In this document: positions 16,188 through 24,941 of the stretch, piece by piece | How positions within the stretch are numbered: position 1 is the stretch's first letter | Layout of the letters: the number at the start of each line of letters is the position of its first letter | From: Xanthomonas melonis | GTDB lineage: Bacteria > Pseudomonadota > Gammaproteobacteria > Xanthomonadales > Xanthomonadaceae | Direction: 5' to 3' | NCBI RefSeq assembly: GCF_020783655.1 | Contig: NZ_JAJGQH010000018.1 | Coordinates: forward strand, 62,001 to 126,000 | Length of the DNA: 64,000 nucleotides | The notes under the pieces: generated by a model | What the model was told of the DNA's origin: nothing | The model's database searches: none | Seen by the model: only the letters and a program-made list of their open reading frames with translations | Program-made: the position numbers and the translations under genes

Positions 16188-17369
16188 ATGTCATCGTCGA
16201 TGTTGTCCAGTCCGCTCCCCGCTCCACTGGAGTGGGCACACCGCCCGCAGGCGTTTGCGCTTACCGGTGAGGTCGTTTATCTGGACGCCGCCTCGCGCGG
16301 CCCGTTGCTGCGCGCGGTCCAGTCCGTCGCGCATCAGGCCGTGGATGCGCTGGCCACACCATGGCGCCTGTCCTTCGATGCGTGGTTGCTGCAGCTCGAA
16401 CAGCTGCGTGGGCTTGCCGCCGGCTTGTTCGATCACGACGCCGAGGCGCTGGCCGTGCTGCCATCGGCTGCGCATGGTCTGGCCACTGCGGCGCGCAATC
16501 TGCCGTTGCAACGCGGCGATGCCGTGTTGGTGCTGGAAGGACAGTTTCCGTCCAATTTGCTGGTCTGGCAGCGCCGCTGCGCCGAGGTGGACGCGCGGAT
16601 CGTCGCGGTGCCGGCCACGCCCGGTGTTGGATTGACCGATGCGGTGCTGCACGCCATTGCCCAGACACCGGCATTGCGCATCGCCAGCCTGCCGCAGGCA
16701 TATTGGCTGGATGGCCGGCAACTGGATCTGGACCGCATCAGCGCCGCGGTGCATGCGCGCGGTGCGGCGCTGGTGCTGGACCTGAGCCAGAGCCTGGGCG
16801 TGTTGCCCACCGATCTGCCGCGCTGGAAACCGGAGTTCGTGGTCAGTGTGGGCCACAAGTGGCTGCTGGGGCCGATGGGCCTGGCCTGGTTGTGGGCGGC
16901 GCCGCACTGGCGCGCCCATGGCGTCCCGATCGAAGAGCACTGGATTGGCCGCGATGCCGGCAGCAGCTGGGAGTTTCCGGTTGCGCAGGCGCCGCACTAT
17001 CGCGATGGCGCACGCCGCTTCGATGCCGGCGGCGTGGCCGACCCACTGCGTATTGCGATGGCGACGGCGGCGTTGCAGCAGGTCATGGCCTGGCAACCGG
17101 CGCGCATTGCGCAGGCATTGGGTGCGCTCACCGCGCAGTGGGATACCGCCCTGCAGGCGCGTGGGCTGGGCGACTGGTGCACGCCCGGACATGCGCCGCA
17201 TCTGACCGCCCTGCAGCCGCCCGCCGCTGCGCTGGATGCGGTGGCAGCGACGCTCGGCGCGCTCGGGGTGATCTGCACGCGCCGGCACGGGCGCTTCAGG
17301 ATCGCACCGCATTTGCATGTCACCGAACACGCGCTGGAACGGGTGATTGCCGCGCTGCCGAACGGGTGA
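16188..17369 (+). CDS. PLP-dependent class V aminotransferase-like C-S lyase, EgtE candidate
   Basis: A 393-residue class V fold protein. The PLP lysine is K224 in SVGHKWLLGPMG, and the cofactor-ring aspartate is D198 in LVLDLSQSLG. It diverges from egtB with only 71 bases between starts. In the known pathway EgtE, a PLP beta-lyase of this fold class, cleaves the hercynyl-cysteine sulfoxide to ergothioneine. The assignment therefore rests on fold plus neighbourhood. A cysteine desulfurase-like or kynureninase-like activity cannot be ruled out from sequence. Confidence 0.75.
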   Translation: MSSSMLSSPLPAPLEWAHRPQAFALTGEVVYLDAASRGPLLRAVQSVAHQAVDALATPWRLSFDAWLLQLEQLRGLAAGLFDHDAEALAVLPSAAHGLATAARNLPLQRGDAVLVLEGQFPSNLLVWQRRCAEVDARIVAVPATPGVGLTDAVLHAIAQTPALRIASLPQAYWLDGRQLDLDRISAAVHARGAALVLDLSQSLGVLPTDLPRWKPEFVVSVGHKWLLGPMGLAWLWAAPHWRAHGVPIEEHWIGRDAGSSWEFPVAQAPHYRDGARRFDAGGVADPLRIAMATAALQQVMAWQPARIAQALGALTAQWDTALQARGLGDWCTPGHAPHLTALQPPAAALDAVAATLGALGVICTRRHGRFRIAPHLHVTEHALERVIAALPNG

Positions 17370-17409
17370 TGCGGCGCGCGCCGCGCTCCCCGGTCGATAC
17401 ACTGCGCCA

Positions 17410-17514
17410 GGGCCCCTCATCCGCCCTTCGGGCACCTTCTCCCGCACGCGGGAGAAGGAGATGACTCACGCAAGTGGGAGGAGGAGTGACTCACGCAAGT
17501 TGGAGAAGGAAATG
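17410..17514 (+). repeat. Dispersed hairpin repeat (copy 1) with tandem extension
   Basis: 17410-17460 carries the consensus element: CATCCGCCCTTCGGGCACC followed by a second hairpin CTCCCGCACGCGGGAG and AAGGAG. After it, two imperfect copies of a roughly 26-base unit (GACTCACGCAAGT...GGAG) run in tandem to 17514. The element fills the space between the convergent lyase and ABC permease genes, where it could act as a bidirectional RNA hairpin. Confidence 0.7.
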
Positions 17515-17519
17515 ACAGC

Positions 17520-18992
17520 TTACCGCTGCTGGCTGATCCGCAAACCGCGCGGCGTGACCCAGCGCTCCAGACCTTCGAACACCGCCTGGACCAGCAAGGC
17601 CAGCACCGCGGCCGGAATCGCGCCTTCCAGGATCAGGCCAAGATCGTCCAGGCGGATGCCGGTGAGGATCGGCTGGCCGTAGCCGCCTGCGCCGATCAGC
17701 GCGCCCAGGGTGGCGGTACCGACATTGATCACCGCAGCGGTCTGGATGCCGGCCACGATCGTGCGGCGTGCCAACGGCAGTTCGATGCGCCACAACCGCG
17801 TCCATGCCGGCAGGCCGATCGCTTCGGCGGTCTGGCGCAACTCGCGCGGGATCGAGCTCAGCCCGGCATGCGTATTGCGCACGATCGGCAACAGGCTATA
17901 CAGGAACAGCGCCGCAATCGCCGGCTTGGCGCCGATACCGAACAGCGGAATCATGAAGACGAACACCGCCAGCGACGGCAGGGTCTGCAGCACACCGGTC
18001 AGCGACAGCACCACCTGGCCCAGCCGTGGTCGGCGTGCCGCCAGCACGCCCAACGGCAGGGCGATCAGCAAGGCGAACCCCAACGAGCTGCCGACCAGCG
18101 CCAGGTGTTCGCGGGTGTGTCGCCATAACCGGCTGATGCGCGAGTCGATGTTCGAGACAGGCTTCACGCCCAGCCATTGCGCGGCCACCGCGGCTTCGCT
18201 CTTGCGCTCCAGCTTCACCTGCGCATTGAGTTGCTGCATGGTTGCTTCGTCGATGCGTCCCTGCAGGCCTTGCAGTGCCTGCAGCATCTTCGGTGCGCGT
18301 TGCGCCAGATCCTTGCGGTACAGGAACACCGCCTGGTAATCGGGAAAGTAGTGGCGGTCGTCGCGCAAGACCTGCAGCCGGTAATACGCAATCTCCGCAT
18401 CGGTGCTGTACAGATCGGTGACCTCGATGGCGCCGCTGTGCAGCGCGCGATAGGCCAGGTCGTGATCCAGTCCGGTGGCGGTCTGCGGCAAGGCATAGGC
18501 GGCGCGCACGCCAGGCCAGCCGTCGGCACGCTGCATGAACTCGTTGCTCAGGCCGATCTTCAACGCCGGGTGGCGTACCAGCTCCGACAGCGTGCTGATG
18601 CCCAGTGCCTGCGCACGTTCGCGACGCATGCCGAATGCATAGGTGTTCTGGAATCCCAGCGACTGCGTCATCGCCAGCCCACGCGCGTCCAGTGCGGTGC
18701 GCAGCGCTTCCTGGCTGGCCTTGGGCAGTTGCAGCAGTTCCTGCGCCAGGGTGCCGGTGTATTCGGCATAGGCATCGATCTGCCCGGTCTCCAGCGCGCG
18801 CCACAGGATGCGGGTGCCGCCGAGCTGGGCGCGATGCTGCACATCCACCCCGTCGCGCTTGCCGGCGGCGGTGGCGATCTCGCCCAGGATCACTGCTTCG
18901 GTGAAGTTCTTCGAGCCGATGGTGACCTGCGTGGCCTGCACGCCGAGGCTGCACAGCAGCAACATCGTGGCGACGAGTACACGCGCCCTCAT
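17520..18992 (-). CDS. Fused substrate-binding and permease subunit, glycine-betaine/ergothioneine-type ABC importer
   Basis: A 490-residue fusion. After a signal peptide (1-20), residues about 21-285 form an OpuC/OsmF-type binding domain (TIGSKNFTEAVILGE at 24-38, DAYAEYTGT, TDLYSTDAEI). From about residue 292 a permease domain with five to six helices ends in a GGYGQPILTGI block. The binding domain precedes the membrane part, the reverse of the EgtU arrangement. Its ATG overlaps the ATPase stop (ATGA). Substrates of the family are quaternary amines; the nearby ergothioneine genes make a hercynine or ergothioneine substrate possible. The wider frame up to 19415 is only the shadow of the ATPase gene. 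Confidence 0.87.
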   Translation of the reverse strand: MRARVLVATMLLLCSLGVQATQVTIGSKNFTEAVILGEIATAAGKRDGVDVQHRAQLGGTRILWRALETGQIDAYAEYTGTLAQELLQLPKASQEALRTALDARGLAMTQSLGFQNTYAFGMRRERAQALGISTLSELVRHPALKIGLSNEFMQRADGWPGVRAAYALPQTATGLDHDLAYRALHSGAIEVTDLYSTDAEIAYYRLQVLRDDRHYFPDYQAVFLYRKDLAQRAPKMLQALQGLQGRIDEATMQQLNAQVKLERKSEAAVAAQWLGVKPVSNIDSRISRLWRHTREHLALVGSSLGFALLIALPLGVLAARRPRLGQVVLSLTGVLQTLPSLAVFVFMIPLFGIGAKPAIAALFLYSLLPIVRNTHAGLSSIPRELRQTAEAIGLPAWTRLWRIELPLARRTIVAGIQTAAVINVGTATLGALIGAGGYGQPILTGIRLDDLGLILEGAIPAAVLALLVQAVFEGLERWVTPRGLRISQQR

Positions 18993-19726
18993 GCGGCGTC
19001 GCCGATGCTGCGCTGGGCAGTGAGAAAGCGATGCACGAAGGGCTCGGCCGGGTGCTCGAGCAGACTGCGCGCAGTGCCCTGTTGCAGCACCCGACCGGCG
19101 CGCATCAGCACCAGGGTATCGGCCAGATACGCCGCCTCGGCCACGTCGTGAGTGACCAGCACCACGGTCTTGCCGAGCTGGACGAACAGTTCGCGCATCT
19201 GCGCCTGCAGGTCGTAACGCACGATGGGATCGAGTGCGCCCAGTGGCTCGTCGAGCAGCAGGGCCGGCGGGTCCAGCATCAGCGCGCGGATCAGGCCCAC
19301 CCGCTGCCGCTGACCGCCCGAGAGCTGGGCCGGGTAGCGCGCCAGCAGCTCCGGCGGCAGCTGGCACAGTGCGCACAGCGTCTGCAGGCGCGCGTCGATG
19401 CGCTCGCGCGTCCATCCCAGCGTCTGCGCCAGCAACGCCACGTTGCTGCGCGCATCCAGATGCGGGAACAGCCCGCCCTCCTGGATCACATAGCCGATGC
19501 GCTGGCGCTGTGCCTGCAGCCGCTGGCGTTGCAGTGGCGTGCCATCGAAGACGACCGTGCCACTGTCGGGCCAGTCCAGCCCGACCAGCATGCGCAACAC
19601 GGTGGACTTGCCGGCGCCGCTGGGACCGATCAATGCCGTCGTGACACCGCTGGCGAACGTCAGCGTGACGTCGTCCAGTGCGATGGACTGGCCGTAGCGG
19701 CGGCTGACCCGATCGAGAGTGAACAT
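18989..19726 (-). CDS. ABC transporter ATP-binding subunit (osmoprotectant/ergothioneine type)
   Basis: A 245-residue ATPase with Walker A GPSGAGKST (34-42), signature LSGGQRQR and Walker B ALLLDEPLGALD. An H-loop VLVTHDVAEA follows. It resembles OpuCA/ProV but lacks the C-terminal CBS pair that senses ionic strength in osmotic systems, so it stops soon after the core. This makes simple osmoregulated glycine-betaine uptake less certain. It is the first gene of the two-gene importer and overlaps the next by four bases. Confidence 0.87.
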   Translation of the reverse strand: MFTLDRVSRRYGQSIALDDVTLTFASGVTTALIGPSGAGKSTVLRMLVGLDWPDSGTVVFDGTPLQRQRLQAQRQRIGYVIQEGGLFPHLDARSNVALLAQTLGWTRERIDARLQTLCALCQLPPELLARYPAQLSGGQRQRVGLIRALMLDPPALLLDEPLGALDPIVRYDLQAQMRELFVQLGKTVVLVTHDVAEAAYLADTLVLMRAGRVLQQGTARSLLEHPAEPFVHRFLTAQRSIGDAA

Positions 19727-19774
19727 GCGCTCGAGCTTGCCGAAAACGCCGTCAGCCGGGCGCGAAGGCGCGCA

Positions 19775-20170
19775 TCAGCGGGGTGGCGCCAACAATTCGC
19801 GCGCGCTCAGAAACCCGTCGCCGTTGGCATCCTGCCGCGCGAAGCGCTCGATCAAGGTGGCGCGGTGCGCAGCGCGGGTGATCGGCTTGCCGCGTCGCCC
19901 CGGCAACTCCTCGCCCTGCAGCACGCCATCGTGATCGGTATCGCGCTGATCGAAGGCGTAGCTCATCCAGGCCAGATACTCGTCGCGGCTGACGCGTCCA
20001 TCGCCGTCGGTGTCCATGCGCTTGAGATAGTCCTGGCTGTCCTGAACCTGCGCCTGCAGCGCGGGCGTGCACGCGCCGACCAGGCAGGCCGCAGCCAGCG
20101 CGCGCCACACCCTGCGGCGGCTCCGGCACGCGCTGGCCACGCCCGGGACCTTGCCGACCTCAGACCGCAC
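19775..20170 (-). CDS. EF-hand calcium-binding exported protein
   Basis: 131 residues with a hydrophobic signal segment (about 21-40, AAACLVGACTPALQAQ), then three EF-hand loops: DTDGDGRVSRDE, DTDHDGVLQGEE and DANGDGFLSARE. Each has Asp/Asn at the usual ligand positions 1, 3, 5 and Glu at 12. Such calmodulin-like periplasmic proteins bind calcium; the partner is unknown. The start ATG at 20170 overlaps the desaturase stop by 11 bases. An internal GTG ten codons later is an alternative start. Confidence 0.8.
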   Translation of the reverse strand: MRSEVGKVPGVASACRSRRRVWRALAAACLVGACTPALQAQVQDSQDYLKRMDTDGDGRVSRDEYLAWMSYAFDQRDTDHDGVLQGEELPGRRGKPITRAAHRATLIERFARQDANGDGFLSARELLAPPR

Positions 20171-21365
20171 TCAGCGCATACCCCTTGAGCCGCGCGGCGT
20201 AGGCCTGCAGCGCGGCGTTGCCGCTGGCCTCGGCCTCATGGCACCACTGCTGCAATTGCCTGAGCCGCTCGGAGGCGTCGTGACTGCGCGCTTCCAGCAC
20301 TGCGGTCAGACGTGCGCGATAGTCGATCAGGGTGCGCATCCGCGGGCGCTGCGCCACCCAGGCCTGCAGTTGCGCGCGCGCATCCGGCTTGAGCCAGCGG
20401 CCGTCGTCGACCAGGCCCTTGCGCAGGCGCCGCGGCAACAGCTCGCGCAGCTTGGCGCCGGTGGCGGCCGCCTCTTCGCGCAGTGCCGGCTTGAGCACAT
20501 TGCGCTGGTAGTCGGTCATGGCCTGGAAACGATGCGACAGCAGGGCCTTGAGCGTGTCGGCATCGGGCACGGCGATGTTGGGGCGGATGTCCAGCGATGG
20601 CGCCACCCGCAGCACCTTGGCAAGACCCAAGGCCTGCAGGCCGACAATGGCGATCCAGCCGATGTCCAGCTCCCAGCGCCGCATCGAGAACCGCGCCGAA
20701 CTGGGGAAGGCATGGTGGTTGTTGTGCAGCTCTTCGCCACCGATCCACAGCGCCCACGGCGTGAGGTTGGTGGAGGTATCGGCCGATTCGAAGTTGCGGT
20801 AGCCCCACCAGTGACCCAGCCCGTTGACCACGCCGGCCGCCCAGAACGGAATCCACGCCATCTGGATCGCCCACAGTGCAACGCCCGGCAAACCGAACAG
20901 CACGACATTGATCACTCCCAGCGCGATCGGGCCGGCGTTGGCGTGCGGCGTATACAGATGCCGTTCGATCCAGTCGGCAGGCGTGCCCTTGCCGTATTGC
21001 GCGATGTCGGCACGCTCGGCGCGCGCCTGGCGATACAGCTCCACGCCGCGCCAGAACACCTGGCCGATGCCCTTGGTCTGCGGGCTGTGCGGATCCTCGT
21101 CGGTCTCGACCTTGGCGTGGTGCTTGCGATGGATCGCCACCCACTCGCGGGTGATCATCGAGGTGGTGAGCCAGGTCCAGAAGCGGAAGAAGTGCGCCAG
21201 CACCGGATGGAAATCCACGCCGCGGTGCGCCTGGCTGCGGTGCAGGTACAAGGTCACCGCGAAGATGGTGAGCTGGGTGAACACCAGCAGCACCACAAGC
21301 ATGCCCCACACGCCCAGGCCGGCCACGCCGGAGGTCAGGAAGTCGATGATCGGGTCGGGCAACAT
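20160..21365 (-). CDS. Membrane fatty acid (acyl-CoA) desaturase
   Basis: About 401 residues with three histidine boxes: HRSQAH, HRKHH and HNNHH. They are set between paired membrane helices as in delta-9 acyl-CoA/phospholipid desaturases. A di-iron centre in the inner membrane would insert a cis double bond. Roughly 120 residues beyond the last box form a charged, helix-rich tail that is longer than in minimal members. I used ATG at 21365; an upstream in-frame GTG at 21377 adds four residues. It is the first gene of a pair with the EF-hand protein. Confidence 0.9.
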   Translation of the reverse strand: MLPDPIIDFLTSGVAGLGVWGMLVVLLVFTQLTIFAVTLYLHRSQAHRGVDFHPVLAHFFRFWTWLTTSMITREWVAIHRKHHAKVETDEDPHSPQTKGIGQVFWRGVELYRQARAERADIAQYGKGTPADWIERHLYTPHANAGPIALGVINVVLFGLPGVALWAIQMAWIPFWAAGVVNGLGHWWGYRNFESADTSTNLTPWALWIGGEELHNNHHAFPSSARFSMRRWELDIGWIAIVGLQALGLAKVLRVAPSLDIRPNIAVPDADTLKALLSHRFQAMTDYQRNVLKPALREEAAATGAKLRELLPRRLRKGLVDDGRWLKPDARAQLQAWVAQRPRMRTLIDYRARLTAVLEARSHDASERLRQLQQWCHEAEASGNAALQAYAARLKGYALSAV

Positions 21366-21512
21366 CGGCAATTCCACGGCGGCGGTATCTCGTTGGTCGG
21401 TGCAGACATGATGGGGGCGATCGCGGCAAACTTCACCCTGCGCAAGCGTAGGGTGATGCCCACATCGCCAAGCGGTTCACACGATTTCTTCCACTGCCCG
21501 ACATTGTTGCGT

Positions 21513-22349
21513 ATGACTGTTGCTGTCTCTGTTTCCACCGCCGCTGCGGACGCCGCCGCCTTGATCGAACTCGACCAGGCAAGCGTGATGCGCGGCCAGG
21601 TGCGGGTGCTGCATGCCTTGTCCCTGCGCATCGCGCTGGGGCAGCACACCGCGATCCTCGGGCCCAACGGCTGCGGCAAGTCGTCCTTCATCAAACTGAT
21701 CACCCGCGAGTTGTATCCGCTGGCGCGCGGCGATGGCCAGGCAGCGGTGAAGGTGCTGGGGCAGACGCGCTGGCAGGTGGATCGGCTGCGCTCGCAGCTG
21801 GGCATCGTCACCGCCGATCTGAGCGTCAACCTGGCCGACATGCCGGGGCTGGATGTGGAAAGCGCGGTGCTGTCGGGGTTTTTCGCCAGCTACGTGGTGC
21901 CGCCGCACCGCGAGATCGACGACGGCATGCGCGCACGTGCGCGCGAGGCGCTGGCGCTGGCGCGCGCCCTGCCGCTGCTGGACCGGCCGTTCGCCGAGTT
22001 GTCGGCCGGCGAGACGCGCCGGGTGCTGATCGCCCGCGCCCTGGTCAATCGCCCGCAGGCGCTGTTGCTGGACGAGCCTTCCACCGGCCTGGATCTGGTC
22101 GCGCGCCAGCACCTGCTCGACACCATGCGACATCTCGCCCAGCAGGGCATCACGCTGGTGCTGGTGACCCATCACATCGAAGAGATCGTGCCCGAGATCG
22201 CGCGGGTGATCCTGCTCCGCGCCGGCAAGGTGGTGGCCGATGGCAGCCGCGATGCCCTGCTGACCGATGCCAGCCTGTCGGCGGTGTTCGACGGCCCGGT
22301 GCGCGTGCAGCGCGATGGCGAACGCTATTGGGCGACGGTCGGCGCATGA
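21513..22349 (+). CDS. ABC transporter ATPase without a permease partner (YlmA-like)
   Basis: A 278-residue single ABC domain. Walker A is GPNGCGKSS and Walker B LLLDEPSTGLD, with LVTHHIEEI as H-loop. The signature reads LSAGE instead of LSGGQ, a change frequent in the YlmA/ModF-like group. No permease or binding-protein gene is adjacent, and genes on both sides are unrelated, so it may serve a distant permease or act in a non-transport role. It is divergent from the desaturase. Confidence 0.8.
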   Translation: MTVAVSVSTAAADAAALIELDQASVMRGQVRVLHALSLRIALGQHTAILGPNGCGKSSFIKLITRELYPLARGDGQAAVKVLGQTRWQVDRLRSQLGIVTADLSVNLADMPGLDVESAVLSGFFASYVVPPHREIDDGMRARAREALALARALPLLDRPFAELSAGETRRVLIARALVNRPQALLLDEPSTGLDLVARQHLLDTMRHLAQQGITLVLVTHHIEEIVPEIARVILLRAGKVVADGSRDALLTDASLSAVFDGPVRVQRDGERYWATVGA

Positions 22350-22483
22350 CGCGGTGATCGTCGCCATACGCTGCGTGCCACCGCAACCGGCCCGGCTGCG
22401 GCCCGCCATGACCTTGGACACGGGACGCGGCGGCCGGCGCTGCCGCTAGACTCGGCGCACACACGCAGACAGGAGTCGTTCCG

Positions 22484-23494
22484 ATGGCCCAGTGGTATTT
22501 CCATGTTCCCGGACAGGCCGACCGTATCGGCCCGCTCGACGATGCCAGTGCCCGCGCCCATGCCCAGCGCCAACCCGATGCATTGGCCTGGCGCGAGGGC
22601 CTGGAGGGCTGGACCCCGGCGCGGCAACTGGCCGAGCTGCAGGGCGGCGGCAGTGCGCCGCCGCCGCTGACCGGCACGGCCGGGCGCGCCGACGAGATCG
22701 ATTACCGCATCGTCGGCAACGACATGCAGTTCGTCGAAGTGGAGCTGGACCCGGGCGAGAGCGCCATCGCCGAGGCCGGTGCGCTGATGTACAAGGATGC
22801 GGCCGTGCAGATGGACACCGTGTTCGGCGATGGCTCGCACGCTGGCCAGAGCGGCGGCAGCGGGTTGATGGGCAAGCTGTTGTCGGCCGGCAAGCGCGTG
22901 GTCACCGGCGAAAGCCTGTTCACCACCGTGTTCACCCACGCCGGCAGCGGCAAGGCCAAGGTGGCGTTCGCCGCCCCCTACCCCGGCACGGTGCTGGCGC
23001 TGCGCCTGTCCGAACACGGCGGCCAGCTGATCTGCCAGAAGGACAGCTTTTTGGCCGGCGCGCGCGGGGTGGCACTGGGTATCGCATTGCAGAAGAAAAT
23101 CCTCACCGGCCTGTTCGGCGGCGAAGGCTTCATCATGCAGAAGCTCGAAGGCGACGGCTGGGTGTTCGTGCACGCCGGCGGCACCGTGGTGGAACGCGAA
23201 CTGGGCCCCGGCGAGCGGATCGACGTGGACACCGGCTGCGTGGTCGCCTATCACGCCGGCGTGGACATGGACGTGCGCCGCGTGGCCGGCCTGAAGAGCA
23301 TGTTCTTCGGCGGCGAAGGCGTGTTCCTGGCCACCCTCACCGGCCCGGGCAAGGTATGGCTGCAGTCGTTGCCGTTCTCGCGCATGGCCGGGCGCATGCT
23401 GCAGGCTGCCCCCCAGGCCGGCGGCCAGCAGCGCGGCGAAGGCTCGGTGCTGGGCGGTCTCGGGCGGTTGCTGGATGGCGACAACCGGTTCTGA
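22484..23494 (+). CDS. AIM24 / TIGR00266 family protein with N-terminal GYF_2 domain
   Basis: 336 residues. Residues 1-55 (WYFHVPGQADRIGPL..., AWREGLEGWTPA) form a GYF_2 domain, a proline-peptide binding module common in bacterial membrane-associated proteins. Residues about 70-300 are an AIM24-type double beta-sandwich, with glycine-rich turns such as GGEGFIMQKLEGDGW and FVHAGGT. The function of bacterial AIM24 proteins is not established; the mitochondrial one supports inner-membrane organisation. It is a monocistronic gene with the hairpin repeat immediately downstream. Confidence 0.82.
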   Translation: MAQWYFHVPGQADRIGPLDDASARAHAQRQPDALAWREGLEGWTPARQLAELQGGGSAPPPLTGTAGRADEIDYRIVGNDMQFVEVELDPGESAIAEAGALMYKDAAVQMDTVFGDGSHAGQSGGSGLMGKLLSAGKRVVTGESLFTTVFTHAGSGKAKVAFAAPYPGTVLALRLSEHGGQLICQKDSFLAGARGVALGIALQKKILTGLFGGEGFIMQKLEGDGWVFVHAGGTVVERELGPGERIDVDTGCVVAYHAGVDMDVRRVAGLKSMFFGGEGVFLATLTGPGKVWLQSLPFSRMAGRMLQAAPQAGGQQRGEGSVLGGLGRLLDGDNRF

Positions 23495-23561
23495 GTGCTG
23501 GCCGGCGTGGCGGTTCGGCACGCACTCCGGTGCGAGCGGGTCGTGCTGTCGCCATCGGGAA

Positions 23562-23611
23562 CGCCCCCATCCGCCCTTCGGGCACCTTCCCCCGCGCGCG
23601 GGGGAAGGAGA
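23562..23611 (+). repeat. Dispersed hairpin repeat (copy 2)
   Basis: CATCCGCCCTTCGGGCACC followed by CCCCCGCGCGCGGGGG and AAGGAG, the same two-hairpin architecture as at 17410-17460. The second hairpin shows compensatory change (CCCCC/GGGGG instead of CTCCC/GGGAG), suggesting selection on pairing. It lies between the AIM24 gene and the patatin gene. Confidence 0.7.
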
Positions 23612-23720
23612 TGCACCGCGTCGATGTCTGCACGCTGCAGGAAAATCGGCTCCCATCCGGATCAGCCGCCGTTTGCGCGACGCGTGTATTCTGCCTCGCC
23701 TTTCCCGAGACGTTTTCGCC

Positions 23721-24758
23721 ATGACTGCGCTCCGCCGCTCCCGCTCGCTCACGCTGCTGTCCCTGCTCGGTCTGCTCTCGGCCTGCGGTGGCGAGCCGCG
23801 CGCGGCTGCACCGGCACCGGTCGTGCAGCCCCCCGCCGCCGCTGCGCCCAAGCCGGTGAAGATCGGCATCGCGCTCGGTGGCGGTGCGGCCAAGGGGTTT
23901 GCACACATCGGCGTGATCAAGATGCTGGAGGCCAACGGATTCGCCCCGGTGGTGGTGTCCGGCACCAGCGCCGGCAGCGTGGTCGGTGCCTTGTATGCCA
24001 GCGGCATGGACGCGTTCCAGATGCAGGAAAAAGCCGTGGCTTTGGACCAGACCAGCATTCGCGATGTGCGGCTGTTGTCCGGCGGCCTGGTGCAGGGGCA
24101 GAAACTGCAGGATTACGTCAATGCGCAACTCGGCGGCAAGCCCATCGACAAGTTGCGCAAGCCGTTCGCCGCGGTGGCCACCCGCCTGGAAGATGGTGAG
24201 CGAACCGTCTTCGTGCGCGGCAATGCCGGCCAGGCGGTGCGCGCGTCCAGCAGCATCCCCGGTGTGTTCGAGCCGGTGACCATCGGCAAGTATCACTTCG
24301 TCGACGGCGGCGTGGTCAGCCCGGTGCCGGTGGATGCGGCGCGCCAGCTGGGCGCCGAGTTCGTGGTGGCAGTGGATATCTCCAGCAAGGCCAGCGGCAA
24401 GAATCCGGGCGATCTGCTCGGCACGGTGAATCAATCGATTTCGATCATGGGCCAGCGCCTGGGCGAAGCCGAACTCAAGCGCGCCGACATGGTGATTCGC
24501 CCCAAGGTCAGCGATATCGGCTCGGCCGACTTCAACCAGCGCGGCACCGCGATCCTGGAAGGCGAACGCGCAGCGATGGCGGCGATGCCGCAGATCCGCG
24601 CCAAGGTCGCGCAGTTGCAGGCCGCGCGCAGCAGCGCGGTGCGCAACGCCGCCGAGCAGGCCGCCGCGGCCAAGCAGCAGGCCTATCAGCGCTGCCTGGA
24701 GCAGCGCTCGCGCTGGGACAAGTTGCGCGGCAAGGACGAGGACTGCGTGGCGCCGTGA
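23721..24758 (+). CDS. Patatin-like phospholipase lipoprotein
   Basis: 345 residues. A lipobox LLSAC puts the lipidated cysteine at C22, followed by a Pro/Ala linker. The patatin core then shows the oxyanion-hole GGGAAKG (53-59), nucleophile elbow GTSAG (S83) and catalytic DGG in HFVDGGVVSP. RssA-type proteins of this kind hydrolyse acyl lipids; lipidation places this one in the envelope. The C-terminal 80 residues are coiled, Ala/Gln/Arg-rich, unlike the bare core. It is monocistronic, with the inverted REP pair downstream. Confidence 0.87.
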   Translation: MTALRRSRSLTLLSLLGLLSACGGEPRAAAPAPVVQPPAAAAPKPVKIGIALGGGAAKGFAHIGVIKMLEANGFAPVVVSGTSAGSVVGALYASGMDAFQMQEKAVALDQTSIRDVRLLSGGLVQGQKLQDYVNAQLGGKPIDKLRKPFAAVATRLEDGERTVFVRGNAGQAVRASSSIPGVFEPVTIGKYHFVDGGVVSPVPVDAARQLGAEFVVAVDISSKASGKNPGDLLGTVNQSISIMGQRLGEAELKRADMVIRPKVSDIGSADFNQRGTAILEGERAAMAAMPQIRAKVAQLQAARSSAVRNAAEQAAAAKQQAYQRCLEQRSRWDKLRGKDEDCVAP

Positions 24759-24787
24759 TGGCTGCAGCGGCCTGGTTCATCGGGAAA

Positions 24788-24907
24788 GCATCGCGGCCGG
24801 GGCCGCTCCTACGAAGAGCCAGCGCATCTTTCCGCGGCGCCCCGCGAGCCCACACGCCTTCGGCAGCCCGAAGCCGCCCCCTGTCGGAGCGGCCCTGGCC
24901 GCGATGC
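24788..24907. repeat. Inverted pair of REP sequences (REPIN-like)
   Basis: A 25-base REP unit at 24883-24907 begins GTCGGAGCGGCC and ends GGCCGCGATGC. Its partner at 24788-24812 lies on the opposite strand, begins GTAGGAGCGGCC and differs at two positions. The GTAG-type head and internal GGCC palindrome are typical of REPs mobilised by RAYT transposases. The two are separated by 70 bases, in the gap between two convergent genes. No RAYT gene is in the window. Confidence 0.65.
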
Positions 24908-24941
24908 GTCACTGATAGTCACGCAGCGTCGGCGACAGCTC

